From an uncultured Acetatifactor sp. (GTDB lineage: Bacteria; Bacillota; Clostridia; Lachnospirales; Lachnospiraceae): DNA of 64,000 bases. Position numbers and translations under genes: made by a program. The stretch lies in NCBI GenBank assembly GCA_910585615.1, contig CAJUFO010000003.1:83301-147300 (forward strand), given 5' to 3'. Of this stretch, positions 40,606 to 48,384 are shown one piece after another. The stretch's first letter is position 1; every line of letters starts with the position of its first letter. The notes beneath the pieces were generated by a model, which had not been told where the DNA came from, searched no databases, and was given only the letters and a program-made list of their open reading frames with translations.

Positions 40606-42522
40606 ATGACGGCTATTGCACGGGAACATTCTACAGAATGCGGGAAGGGCGCTCCCCGGAAGCTGGCGCTGAGCGATGACATCCTGATGAGCATAGAGAA
40701 GCCCGTCAGGTATATTGGCGGCGAGTACAATTCGGTCATGAAGGATCCGGAGGAAGTGAAAGTCCGGTTCGCCATGTGTTTTCCGGATGTGTACGAAATC
40801 GGCATGTCCCATCTGGGGATACAGATTCTGTATGACATGTTCAATTCCATGGAGGATGTATGGTGCGAGCGGGTCTATTCCCCCTGGGTGGATCTGGACG
40901 CCGTCATGCGCCGCCGGCACATCCCTCTGTTCGCGCTGGAATCCCAGGATCCCGTAAAGGAGTTCGACTTTCTGGGCATTACGCTGCAGTATGAGATGTG
41001 CTACACCAATGTGCTCCAGGTGCTGGATTTGGCCCAGATTCCCTTAAAAGCGACTGACCGGGGAGAAGACTGCCCCATCGTCATCGGCGGCGGGCCCTGT
41101 ACCTACAATCCGGAGCCCCTGGCGGATTTCTTTGATATATTTTACATCGGAGAAGGAGAGACGAGATACCGTGAATTGATTACCTTATATGAGGACTGCC
41201 GGGACCGGAACCTGGGGCGGGTGGAATTCCTGCGCAGGGCGGCAAAGCTTCCCGGCCTGTATGTGCCGCGCTTCTACGACGTCACCTACAGGGAGGACGG
41301 CACCATAGAGCGGTTCTTCCCCCTGGAAGAAGGCATCCCGGATACCATTGTGAAGGAAATCGTCATGGACTTGACGGATGCCTGTTACCCCACTAAGCCC
41401 GTCATCCCCTTCATCAAGGTCACCCAGGACCGCCTGGTGCTGGAAATCCAGCGCGGCTGCATCCGGGGCTGCCGCTTCTGCCAGGCAGGCCAGTTGTACC
41501 GCCCTGTCAGAGAGAGGGACGTGGAGACCCTGAAGAAATATGCCCTGGAGATGCTGGACGGCACTGGATATGAGGAGATTTCCTTAAGCTCCCTAAGTTC
41601 CAGCGATTACTCCAGGCTGCCGGAGCTGGTGGATTTCCTGATAGAGGAGTGCAGCAAGAGGCATGTGAACATCTCCCTGCCGTCCCTGCGCATCGACGCT
41701 TTCTCCCTGGATGTCATGAGCAAGGTCCAGGACGTGAAGAAATCCAGTCTGACCTTCGCACCCGAGGCGGGGAGCCAGCGCCTTCGGAACGTCATCAACA
41801 AGGGCCTCACAGAGGAAGCCATCTTAAAGGGGGCCGCGCTGGCCTTCGAGGGGGGCTGGACCAGGGTAAAGCTCTACTTCATGCTGGGGCTGCCCACGGA
41901 GACCCAGGAGGATATCCGGGGAATCGCGGAGCTGTCCAACAAGATTGCGGCCACCTATTTTGATACCGTCCCCAAGGAGCGCAGGACGGGCGGGAGAGTG
42001 CAGATTGTAGCCAGCACCTCCTTTTTCGTGCCAAAGCCCTTTACCCCCTTCCAGTGGGCGGCCCAGTGCACCAAAGAGGACTTCCTGGACAAGGCCTATC
42101 TGACCAGGACTGCCATCTCCGAACAGTTGAACCAGAAGAGCATCAAATACAACTGGCATGAGGCCGATGCCAGCGTCATGGAGGGAGTCCTGGCCAGAGG
42201 CGACAGGCGGCTGTGTGACGTCATCCGCAGGGTCTATGAAAAGGGCGGCTTCTATGACGCCTGGGGAGAATATTACGACAATGACAGATGGCTGGAGGCC
42301 ATGGAGGAATGCGGCCTCACTGTCCATTTCTATGCCCACAGGGAAAGGCATCTGGACGAGATCCTTCCCTGGGACTTCATCGACTGCGGTGTCACGAAGG
42401 AATTTCTGAAGCGGGAGTGGGAAAAGGCGAAGCGGGAAGAGACCTCCGAGAACTGCAAGCAGAAATGCCAGGGCTGCGGCGCTGCCAGGTTCGGAGGAGG
42501 CATCTGCCTCGAGCCCAGATAA
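40606..42522 (+). CDS. B12-binding-domain radical SAM protein (TIGR03960 type)
   Basis: Radical SAM enzyme of 638 residues. The N-terminal half contains a B12-binding-like alpha/beta domain (VIGGGPCTYNPEPLADFFD near residue 165), and the catalytic barrel carries the 4Fe-4S cluster cysteines C285, C289 and C292 in GCIRGCRFCQAG. A Cys-rich C-terminal end (CKQKCQGCGAARFGGGIC) could bind another cluster. In Clostridia and Bacilli the gene is commonly followed by a DUF2344 gene and an RNase E/G gene, as here; the reaction is not established. AAAAGGAGAG precedes the ATG. Confidence 0.9.
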   Translation: MTAIAREHSTECGKGAPRKLALSDDILMSIEKPVRYIGGEYNSVMKDPEEVKVRFAMCFPDVYEIGMSHLGIQILYDMFNSMEDVWCERVYSPWVDLDAVMRRRHIPLFALESQDPVKEFDFLGITLQYEMCYTNVLQVLDLAQIPLKATDRGEDCPIVIGGGPCTYNPEPLADFFDIFYIGEGETRYRELITLYEDCRDRNLGRVEFLRRAAKLPGLYVPRFYDVTYREDGTIERFFPLEEGIPDTIVKEIVMDLTDACYPTKPVIPFIKVTQDRLVLEIQRGCIRGCRFCQAGQLYRPVRERDVETLKKYALEMLDGTGYEEISLSSLSSSDYSRLPELVDFLIEECSKRHVNISLPSLRIDAFSLDVMSKVQDVKKSSLTFAPEAGSQRLRNVINKGLTEEAILKGAALAFEGGWTRVKLYFMLGLPTETQEDIRGIAELSNKIAATYFDTVPKERRTGGRVQIVASTSFFVPKPFTPFQWAAQCTKEDFLDKAYLTRTAISEQLNQKSIKYNWHEADASVMEGVLARGDRRLCDVIRRVYEKGGFYDAWGEYYDNDRWLEAMEECGLTVHFYAHRERHLDEILPWDFIDCGVTKEFLKREWEKAKREETSENCKQKCQGCGAARFGGGICLEPR

Positions 42523-42639
42523 GCCAGGGCTGTCCCGGATATACGGCGGGATGCGGCACAGCCATTTTCCGCAGCGCCGCATTCAGGCGGCAAGACAGCC
42601 AGCAACAGGGAGAAAAACTCCCGGGAAGGACGCATTCTT

Positions 42640-43509
42640 ATGAGACTCCGTATTAAGTTCAGAAAATATGGCCCCGTCCGCTATACCGGACATCTGGATG
42701 TCATGCGCTTCTTTCAAAAGGCCATACGCAGGGCACAGATCGATGTGGTATATTCCAGGGGCTTCAGCCCTCACCAGGTCATGGCCTTCGCCGCTCCTCT
42801 CGGCGTAGGGCTGACCAGCAATGGGGAATATATGGATATCGAGGTCCATTCCATCACCTCCTGCGCAGACGTCCTGGAGCGGCTGAATGCCGTCAGCGCG
42901 CCCGGAATAGAGGTCACATCCGTAAAGATACTGCCGGATGCCGCAGGAAACGCCATGGCCAGCGTGGCAGCGGCGGCTTACACAGTGCGCTTCCGCGAAG
43001 GCAGGGAGCCTGGGGCGGATTTGGCCGCGGCCCTGCCTGCCTTTCTGTCCAGGGAGCAGATATTGGTCACCAAGGAGACGAAGAAAGGAAAACGGGAGGT
43101 GGACATCAGGCCCGGCATCTTTCAGCTTGCCGTCTGTATGGAGGACTTCTATATGGAAGAGGGGCAGACCGGCGGGCGCATGGTCATCCGTATGCTGGTA
43201 GATGCCTCCAGCAGCGGAAATATCAAGCCTGTCCAGGTGATAGAGGCAATGCTTGCGGAACAGGGGGAAAGCCTGCAGGAAAATGCGCTTATGATTACCA
43301 GGGAAGAGGTGTACGCCGAAATGCCCTCCTCCCATGATACCGCTGCATCGGAGCGGATACTTGTTACATCAGAGCGTGTGCTTGTCCCCCTGGACGCGGT
43401 CGGAACAGGGCATTCCGTGGAAGAAGGGCATTCCATGGAAAAAGGGCATTCCGTGGAAGAAAGTCATTCCCCGGAAGAAGAATATTCCCTGTATGGCAAA
43501 GGAGATTGA
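42640..43509 (+). CDS. DUF2344 (TIGR03936) protein
   Basis: Partner of the radical SAM protein upstream, 289 residues. The family start RIKFRKYGPVRYTGHLDVMR and the FSPHQVMAFAAPLGVG segment near residue 44 are clear. The function is unknown, though the fixed pairing suggests a shared RNA or protein modification. From about residue 256 the protein leaves the family and becomes GHSVEEGHSMEKGHSVEESH and similar, translated from five tandem 18-bp units (43408-43497). The last unit runs to the stop, so the natural C-terminus has been replaced or extended by repeat. Confidence 0.88.
   Translation: MRLRIKFRKYGPVRYTGHLDVMRFFQKAIRRAQIDVVYSRGFSPHQVMAFAAPLGVGLTSNGEYMDIEVHSITSCADVLERLNAVSAPGIEVTSVKILPDAAGNAMASVAAAAYTVRFREGREPGADLAAALPAFLSREQILVTKETKKGKREVDIRPGIFQLAVCMEDFYMEEGQTGGRMVIRMLVDASSSGNIKPVQVIEAMLAEQGESLQENALMITREEVYAEMPSSHDTAASERILVTSERVLVPLDAVGTGHSVEEGHSMEKGHSVEESHSPEEEYSLYGKGD
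43408..43497 (+). repeat. Five-unit HSMEE repeat array at the DUF2344 3' end
   Basis: Units at 43408, 43426, 43444, 43462 and 43480, each 18 bp: GGGCATTCCGTGGAAGAA, GGGCATTCCATGGAAAAA, GGGCATTCCGTGGAAGAA, AGTCATTCCCCGGAAGAA and a decayed GAATATTCCCTGTATGGC. This is the longest array in the window. Confidence 0.92.
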
Positions 43510-43513
43510 TGAC

Positions 43514-44917
43514 ATGAGCAGAAGCATTGCGCCAAAATCCTCTGTAACCCTTACGGAAGAAGAGACGACGCTGCGTAAGACCACAGACCAGGGGAAGCTG
43601 CTTTTCACATCCTATCGCGGACAGCGCTGCGCTCTGGCCATACAGAACAACCGCCTGGTGGAGGCATCCTTTTTCCCCCAGATTCCCAGCAAGATAGGCT
43701 CCGTCTACATCGGCAAAGTCAAGAACATAGTCAAGAACATCAATGCCTGCTTTGTGGAAATCGAAAAAGGGGAGCTGTGTTTCCTCTCCCTGAAGGAAAT
43801 CAATGCGATGCCGTCCTGGAACGCCCCTTTGAACCGTATCGCCGACGGGCGGCTCCTGGAGGGAGACGAAATCCTTGTCCAGGTCACCCGGGATGCCCAG
43901 AAGTCGAAACGGGCCTCCGTGACCACCCAGATTTCCCTGTCCAATGAGTATTTTGTGCTGACAATGGGCTCAAAGAGAGTATGCTACTCCACAAAACTCG
44001 GCAAAAAACGAAGGGAGCTCCTGCACAGGATATTGCGGGATGCAGGGATCCTGGGCACAGGCCAAGGCGACTGCCTGGTACAGGAATGCCGGGCGCTTTT
44101 GTCGGATGCCTGGCTGAGCCGCCTGAAATCCGAAAGCCTCGAACTCATGTCCTTTGTCCTGCCTTCCACCGGAATGATCGTCCGTACAAAGGCTGCGGAA
44201 CAGGAGAGTGCGGAAGAGCTGCTGGAACATTTCTACGACCTGGCCGCACAGTATATCAGGCTGCTTTATTTTGCCAGATACCGGAACTGCTTTTCCTGTC
44301 TGAGAAAGGCGAATACAGAGGTGGAAGCCACGCTGATGCAGTTTTCGTTCAATGGCGCGGCATCCGAAGAGGCCCCATCATGGGAAATCATCACGGATCA
44401 GAGGCCGCTTTATGAGCAGATCATGCACTATGAGAAGGAGAATGCCCTGGATGTCCCGGTGCGTCTGTACCAGGACAGCATGCTTTCCCTTTCCGCGCTG
44501 TATGGCATCGAGGGGAAGCTGAAACCGGCGCTGGAGACCAGGATATGGCTGAAATCAGGCGGCTATCTGGTCATAGAGCCCACGGAGGCCCTGACGGTCA
44601 TAGACGTGAATTCCGGGAAGTGCGAGGATGGGAAGAATCCTGAGGACACATACCGCAGCATCAATCTGGAGGCGGCGGAAGAAGTGGCGTTCCAGCTTCG
44701 GCTGCGGAACCTTTCAGGCATTATCATCGTGGATTTCATAAACATGCAGTCGCCCGGCGACAATGCACAGCTACTCTGTGTGCTGAAGTCCCTTGTAAAG
44801 CGGGACAAAGTAAAGACTACAGTTGTAGACATGACGCCGCTGGGTCTGGTGGAGATTACCCGAAAAAAAATCAGCAAGCCGCTGCGGGAACAGCTTCATT
44901 TTTCGGATGTATTGTAA
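43514..44917 (+). CDS. RNase E/G-family ribonuclease
   Basis: Endoribonuclease of 467 residues. An S1 RNA-binding domain lies about residues 60-150 (IGSVYIGKVKNIVKNINACF). The catalytic metal is held by Asp364 in TVIDVNSGK and Asp407 in IIIVDFINM. The zinc-link CPxCxGxG motif of RNase E is absent and there is no long disordered tail, so RNase G is the closer relative, though family members in Clostridia differ. The ATG at 43514 follows a GGAGATTGA-like run. Its position after the radical SAM and DUF2344 genes is conserved in Firmicutes; rplU lies 12 kb away here instead of next to it. Confidence 0.88.
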   Translation: MSRSIAPKSSVTLTEEETTLRKTTDQGKLLFTSYRGQRCALAIQNNRLVEASFFPQIPSKIGSVYIGKVKNIVKNINACFVEIEKGELCFLSLKEINAMPSWNAPLNRIADGRLLEGDEILVQVTRDAQKSKRASVTTQISLSNEYFVLTMGSKRVCYSTKLGKKRRELLHRILRDAGILGTGQGDCLVQECRALLSDAWLSRLKSESLELMSFVLPSTGMIVRTKAAEQESAEELLEHFYDLAAQYIRLLYFARYRNCFSCLRKANTEVEATLMQFSFNGAASEEAPSWEIITDQRPLYEQIMHYEKENALDVPVRLYQDSMLSLSALYGIEGKLKPALETRIWLKSGGYLVIEPTEALTVIDVNSGKCEDGKNPEDTYRSINLEAAEEVAFQLRLRNLSGIIIVDFINMQSPGDNAQLLCVLKSLVKRDKVKTTVVDMTPLGLVEITRKKISKPLREQLHFSDVL

Positions 44918-45000
44918 AGCTGTCTCGTAAATGAAGAAAAGGGTTGTCAATAGCTTTTTGAAAAAGTGGGGGAATTTATAAAAAGGAGTCTGGAAAAGTC

Positions 45001-45549
45001 ATGGAATTGACAAAATTTGAAAAGGTCAGGGACGGAAAATATCTGAAGAACTATGAACTTACTTATCGGAATAAGGCTGGCAGGGAAAAGAAGTACGAAA
45101 TGGTCAGCCGCCGGGAACTCGCCGGCATAGAGGATGTTGGCGGCAAGCCAAGCGGTGTGTCCATTGTAGCCACCTATGGGGACAGGATGCTCCTTCTCCA
45201 TGAATTCCGAATGGGCGTCAACCGCACGATATACAACCTGTGCGCCGGAATGCTGGAGCCCGGCGAATCCATTGAGGAATGCGTCGCAAGGGAACTCTAT
45301 GAGGAAACCGGATTGAAAGTCAAAAAAATCAAAAAGATTCTGCCCCCGTCCTTTGCAGCCGTCGCCATTTCCGATACAACCACCTACATCGCCTTTGTGG
45401 AGGCCGAAGGCGATTTTGAGGACCACACTTCGGAAAACGAACAGATTGAAGCCAGGTTCTATACCAAGGAAGAAATCAAACGGCTGCTGGAAACGGAAAG
45501 CTTCAGCTCGCGGGCACAGATGGCGGCTTATTTCTTTGCGGAGGGGTAA
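45001..45549 (+). CDS. NUDIX hydrolase (ADP-ribose pyrophosphatase-like)
   Basis: NUDIX enzyme of 182 residues. The NUDIX box is complete near residues 83-105 (GMLEPGESIEECVAREL then YEETGL). The N-terminal strand pair with the SRRELAG motif and the VATYGDRMLLLHEFRMG segment are characteristic of ADP-ribose pyrophosphatases, which clear free ADP-ribose. An AAAAAGGAG site precedes the ATG. It is a single-gene unit between the RNase gene and the toxin-antitoxin region. Substrate assignment is a family inference. Confidence 0.88.
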   Translation: MELTKFEKVRDGKYLKNYELTYRNKAGREKKYEMVSRRELAGIEDVGGKPSGVSIVATYGDRMLLLHEFRMGVNRTIYNLCAGMLEPGESIEECVARELYEETGLKVKKIKKILPPSFAAVAISDTTTYIAFVEAEGDFEDHTSENEQIEARFYTKEEIKRLLETESFSSRAQMAAYFFAEG

Positions 45550-45560
45550 GTGGGGTGCTG

Positions 45561-45606
45561 TATCCAACTATTCGCAAAAGGATAGTTTAACGAATAGTTC
45601 TGGATA
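45561..45606. repeat. Hairpin downstream of the NUDIX gene
   Basis: TATCCAACTATTCG pairs with CGAATAGTTCTGGATA (two-base bulge) around a 16-nt loop. No T run follows. It may be a weak terminator or RNA 3' structure. Confidence 0.45.
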
Positions 45607-45670
45607 ACGGAAAGATTTTGCCGGTGTCTTCGTCTACGGGAAATTAATTTATTAATTTTCCCTGGGAATA

Positions 45671-45699
45671 TTGCAATCGGGATGTGCATATGCTATAAT
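45671..45699 (+). promoter_or_regulatory. Promoter of antitoxin-like RNA 1
   Basis: TTGCAA, 17-bp spacer, perfect TATAAT; start expected near 45706. Confidence 0.85.
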
Positions 45700-45705
45700 G
45701 CCGAT

Positions 45706-45795
45706 AGGCAAAGAGGTAATTGCTTAGGTCCATGTGACAAAGAACGAACCCCCTGACCGTGTGCTAGCACAGTCAGGGGGTTCTTCCCTTCTTTT
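45706..45795 (+). ncRNA. Antitoxin-like small RNA 1 (Fst/par-type locus)
   Basis: About 90-nt RNA expected between a strong promoter and a strong terminator, with no open reading frame worth calling. Its 5' part carries AAAGAGGTAATT and GTCCATGTG (45710-45736), the same sequence that occurs on this strand across the start of the opposing toxin gene (45899-45921). The RNA would therefore base-pair with the toxin mRNA over its AUG and first codons, with an internal loop of 6 and 2 nt. This is the arrangement of RNA II in the pAD1 par locus. Ends are inferred from promoter and terminator positions. Confidence 0.72.
45746..45783. terminator. Shared bidirectional terminator of toxin-antitoxin locus 1
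   Basis: GAACCCCCTGAC and GTCAGGGGGTTC form a perfect 12-bp stem; the loop contains the small palindrome GTGCTAGCAC. Pyrimidine-rich tails on both strands fit termination from both directions. Confidence 0.88.
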
Positions 45796-45822
45796 ATAGT
45801 GGCAGGTCACCCACTAGGCCCA

Positions 45823-45918
45823 TTAGTTGTCCTTGTGGCCGCCGTCGAGCCATTTGACGATGTAGTGTACAATCACACCGCCCAGGACGGTCGCCAGTAA
45901 AGAGGTAATTATGTCCAT
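45823..45918 (-). CDS. Fst-like type I toxin peptide 1 (31 residues)
   Basis: Very short gene with a strong AGGAGGTG ribosome site. The peptide starts MDIITSLLATVLGG, continues as one hydrophobic helix and ends HYIVKWLDGGHKDN, the hydrophobic helix plus WLD plus charged tail plan of Fst/PepA1-type membrane toxins. Transcription from the minus-strand promoter at 45968-45996 converges on the small RNA and shares its terminator. The complementary direct repeats cover its AUG. A paralogue is encoded 400 bp away. Toxicity is inferred from architecture and peptide shape, not shown. Confidence 0.75.
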   Translation of the reverse strand: MDIITSLLATVLGGVIVHYIVKWLDGGHKDN

Positions 45919-45967
45919 GTGCCCACCTCCTTCCTGTTGTCAGGATTTCGGCTAGGACAACGAGGAC

Positions 45968-45996
45968 ATTATACCACATGCTCCAGCATTGTTCCA
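45968..45996 (-). promoter_or_regulatory. Promoter of toxin peptide 1
   Basis: On the minus strand a perfect TATAAT preceded by TGG (extended -10) with TGGAAC 17 bp upstream; predicted leader about 43 nt. Confidence 0.65.
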
Positions 45997-46086
45997 CTCT
46001 TTTTTCTGTTGGCGGCCTCCATGCTGCAGCAAATTGATTTATTGATTTTCTGCGGAATATTAATTTACTAATTTTCCCTGGGAATA

Positions 46087-46115
46087 TTGAAATCCGGGGA
46101 TGCATATGCTATAAT
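46087..46115 (+). promoter_or_regulatory. Promoter of antitoxin-like RNA 2
   Basis: TTGAAA, 17-bp spacer, perfect TATAAT; start near 46122. Same cassette as locus 1. Confidence 0.82.
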
Positions 46116-46121
46116 GTCCAT

Positions 46122-46210
46122 GACAGACAAAAAGAGATTGCGAGTCCATCCGGACAAAGGACGAGCCCCCCTTGGTGCTTCCGACACTTTGGGGGCTCTT
46201 CTTTTCTTTT
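46122..46210 (+). ncRNA. Antitoxin-like small RNA 2 (Fst/par-type locus)
   Basis: Second copy of the roughly 90-nt RNA, from the duplicated promoter to a terminator with a T-rich tail. It contains AAAAGAGAT (46130-46138) and a following GTCC, which match AAAAGAGAT (46313-46321) and GTCC in the plus strand of the second toxin gene, so pairing with the toxin mRNA is again possible, but over fewer bases than in locus 1. The paired part of the mRNA contains a GTG codon that aligns with the AUG of toxin 1. Ends are inferred. Confidence 0.65.
46163..46198. terminator. Shared terminator of toxin-antitoxin locus 2
   Basis: GAGCCCCC and GGGGGCTC stem with a 20-nt loop, followed on the plus strand by TTCTTTTCTTTTT, a strong U tract. 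Confidence 0.85.
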
Positions 46211-46234
46211 TATGCTGGCAAAGCACCCAGCAGG

Positions 46235-46363
46235 CTACCTGTTGCCCTTATCGTGCCTGTCCAGCCATTTGATGATGTAATGACAGACCACACCACCCAT
46301 GACAGTCGCGAGAAAAGAGATCACGGCGTCCCTGCTGGCGAGCTTCATAAGCTTCATCGTCAT
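46235..46363 (-). CDS. Fst-like type I toxin peptide 2
   Basis: Paralogue of toxin 1. From the first ATG it has 42 residues: MTMKLMKLASRDAV then a hydrophobic helix with ISFLATVMGGVVCHYIIKWL and a charged DRHDKGNR end. The matching part aligns with toxin 1 without gaps until the tail. No good ribosome site precedes the ATG codons at 46363, 46357 or 46348, while CAGGGAC lies close to the GTG at 46324, so a 29-residue product starting there is plausible and fits the position of the antisense repeat. No clear promoter of its own is seen; read-through from dtd is possible. Confidence 0.65.
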   Translation of the reverse strand: MTMKLMKLASRDAVISFLATVMGGVVCHYIIKWLDRHDKGNR

Positions 46364-46413
46364 TTTCTTATTTAGGACCTGCTCCCGGCGGCCTATGTCG
46401 TGCAGCAGGAAGG

Positions 46414-46890
46414 TTAATTCATTTGAAGGTTTAATTCATTAGAGTCTAGGATTACTGTGAAGGGGCCGTCATTGACCAGGGAGACATTCATGTGTGCGCC
46501 AAAGCTTCCGCTTTCCACTGTCGGTATCTCCTGTCTGCATTTTTTCAGGATATATTCGTAGATTCTGTTTGCGGCGTCAGGTGGCGCAGCGTTCACGAAG
46601 GACGGTCTGTTGCCTTTCCGGCAATCCGCATAGAGGGTAAACTGGGAAATGATAAGAAGCTGTCCCCCTACGGATTTCAGGTCCAGATTGGTCTTGCCGT
46701 TCTCATCGCTGAAAATCCGCAGCCCCAGCAGCTTCTTTACCATCTTATCCGCTATTTTCTCAGGGGAAGGCCCTTCCACGTCAGCGGCGCTGATGCCTGC
46801 GAACACCAAAAAGCCCTGCCCGATTCTTCCGATGACCTGATTGTCTACGGTCACATCGGCTTCTTTCACTCTCTGTACTAGAAATCTCAT
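46414..46890 (-). CDS. dtd: D-aminoacyl-tRNA deacylase
   Basis: Proofreading enzyme of 158 residues that removes D-amino acids (and glycine) from tRNA. Family motifs are intact: MRFLVQRVKEADVTVDNQVI at the start, SQFTLYAD near residue 82, RPSFVNAAPPDAA near 95, and NVSLVNDGPFTVILDS near the end (the GP-type cross-subunit motif appears as NDGPFT). It overlaps the upstream AI-2E-type permease gene by 4 bp. The toxin 2 gene lies 51 bp downstream on the same strand. Confidence 0.94.
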   Translation of the reverse strand: MRFLVQRVKEADVTVDNQVIGRIGQGFLVFAGISAADVEGPSPEKIADKMVKKLLGLRIFSDENGKTNLDLKSVGGQLLIISQFTLYADCRKGNRPSFVNAAPPDAANRIYEYILKKCRQEIPTVESGSFGAHMNVSLVNDGPFTVILDSNELNLQMN

Positions 46891-48230
46891 TTGTCTTTAT
46901 CGTCACCTTTCGTCTTTTTGTCCCGGGAACGCACTTCTCCCCTGTTGATGTGGAATCCATTGACCTGCCTGGCCGATTTTCCTTCCGGAACCATGGGATG
47001 TATCCCCTTCTCGTCTATGTATTCCACAGATTCGTACTGGTTTGTATCTTTCGGCAGATGCTTCTTATCCAGCTTCGTATTGACGAAGGCCCTTACGGCC
47101 GCATAGATGACTGCAAAGATCGGCACTCCTACAATCATCCCGAATACGCCCAACAGGCCTCCGAAGAAGGTGATTGCAAAAATGACCCAAAATCCGGTCA
47201 GGCCGGTGGAATTGCCCAGTATCTTGGGGCCAAGGATATTGCCGTCAAACTGTTGGAGCGCCAGGGCGAACAATGCGAAATAGACGCAGTTCAGCGGATG
47301 CATGGGGTCTACTACGAAAATCAGGACAGTGCTGGGAATCGCGCCCAGAAACGGCCCGAAAAAAGGAATGATATTCGTACATCCGATAATCACGCTTATC
47401 AGCATGGCATAGGGCGTGCCCATGAGAGACGTACCAACGAAGCACAGGATGCCGATTATTATGGAATCCAGAACCTTCCCGCTCAGGAAACCGATAAACG
47501 TCCTGTGGGTAAAGCGGAAATTCCTTATCACAATATTGGCCGTATCCTGTTCAAATAAAGCGTATGCCGATTTCTTTGCCTGGGCTGCGAAGCGCTCCTT
47601 GTTCGCAAGCACATAAATCGATATGATGAAGCCGATGATGAAATCCCACAGGACGTCGATTACGCTGATTACGCTGAGGGATACTGTCTTGATCAGCGAG
47701 GCGGTATTCGGGAGGATATTTTTAATCAAATCGTTAATCTGGTCTTCCATCTGGTCGAAAGTCTTCGTCACATAGCTGCCAATCTCTGGATTGTCCTCCA
47801 GGGTCTGCTCAATCCACGCCGTGACATTGGAGCTGTAGGAATCAAAGTTATCGATGATGCCCTGCACGCTGGGGATGATTTGGGAAATCAGCATGGAAAC
47901 CAGCATATAGATTAACGCCACGAACAAGAAGGCCGTAATCAATATGCCGGTTCCCCTGACGAATACCCTGCGTCTTCTGCTTCTCTTTATACTGCATTTA
48001 TCCAGAAGCGGTGTCAGAACCTTGTTCTCTACGAAATTCAATACAGGAGTCAACAGATATGCCGTGGCCAGCCCAAACAGAACTGGTTTCAGGATATCCA
48101 GTATCCTGCCGACGCCCAGCTTGATGTTCGTGCTGTGGAAAATGAAATAATAAAAAGTGATTCCTCCTGCTATGACGGCAAAGGCCGTCAATCCCCATCG
48201 AATATATTTACTGTCTTTATTGAATTTCAT
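46887..48230 (-). CDS. AI-2E-family transporter/permease
   Basis: Polytopic membrane protein of 447 residues with about eight membrane segments and the large soluble loop (about 140-200) of the AI-2E/PerM family. The ALQQFDGNILGPKILGNSTG segment near residue 325 is the family signature. Members include autoinducer-2 exporters and sodium/proton antiporters; the substrate cannot be assigned. The cytoplasmic C-terminal tail is basic (RDKKTKGDDKDK). It overlaps dtd by 4 bp. Its leader contains a copy of the dispersed repeat just after a TATAAT. Confidence 0.88.
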   Translation of the reverse strand: MKFNKDSKYIRWGLTAFAVIAGGITFYYFIFHSTNIKLGVGRILDILKPVLFGLATAYLLTPVLNFVENKVLTPLLDKCSIKRSRRRRVFVRGTGILITAFLFVALIYMLVSMLISQIIPSVQGIIDNFDSYSSNVTAWIEQTLEDNPEIGSYVTKTFDQMEDQINDLIKNILPNTASLIKTVSLSVISVIDVLWDFIIGFIISIYVLANKERFAAQAKKSAYALFEQDTANIVIRNFRFTHRTFIGFLSGKVLDSIIIGILCFVGTSLMGTPYAMLISVIIGCTNIIPFFGPFLGAIPSTVLIFVVDPMHPLNCVYFALFALALQQFDGNILGPKILGNSTGLTGFWVIFAITFFGGLLGVFGMIVGVPIFAVIYAAVRAFVNTKLDKKHLPKDTNQYESVEYIDEKGIHPMVPEGKSARQVNGFHINRGEVRSRDKKTKGDDKDK

Positions 48231-48254
48231 ACAGATGCCCTTTCTTGCATGCTT

Positions 48255-48280
48255 CCCCAGAATGCTCTTCTTCCATTATA
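48255..48280 (-). repeat. HSMEE repeat relic in the AI-2E permease leader
   Basis: On the minus strand TATAATGGAAGAAGAGCATTC, one unit directly after a perfect -10 hexamer. Confidence 0.7.
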
Positions 48281-48384
48281 ATACACTTAATTTCCCTGCA
48301 TAACAAGTGGGCTTTCCAAAGATTTCCAAAAAATTTCATCTTTCTCCCAAAAATCTTCTTTCCCGACAAATTTCCCGGCAAGTC

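Larger units (their letters stand above)
45642..46121 (+). repeat. Duplicated promoter cassette of the two small RNAs
   Basis: AATTAATTTATTAATTTTCC...TATAAT (45642-45705) recurs at 46058-46121 with few changes, and a partial copy (AAATTGATTTATTGATTTTC) sits at 46031-46050. The AT-rich lead, CCCTGGGAATATTG and CATATGCTATAATG segments are shared. Confidence 0.85.

Noticed and set aside
43408..43497. CRISPR-like array
   Set aside because: The 18-bp units are directly adjacent with no spacers, encode protein in frame, and no cas genes are present.
45549..46414. Region as plain intergenic DNA or decayed insertion sequence
   Set aside because: Matched promoters, terminators, peptides and direct repeats in both copies give a consistent functional reading.
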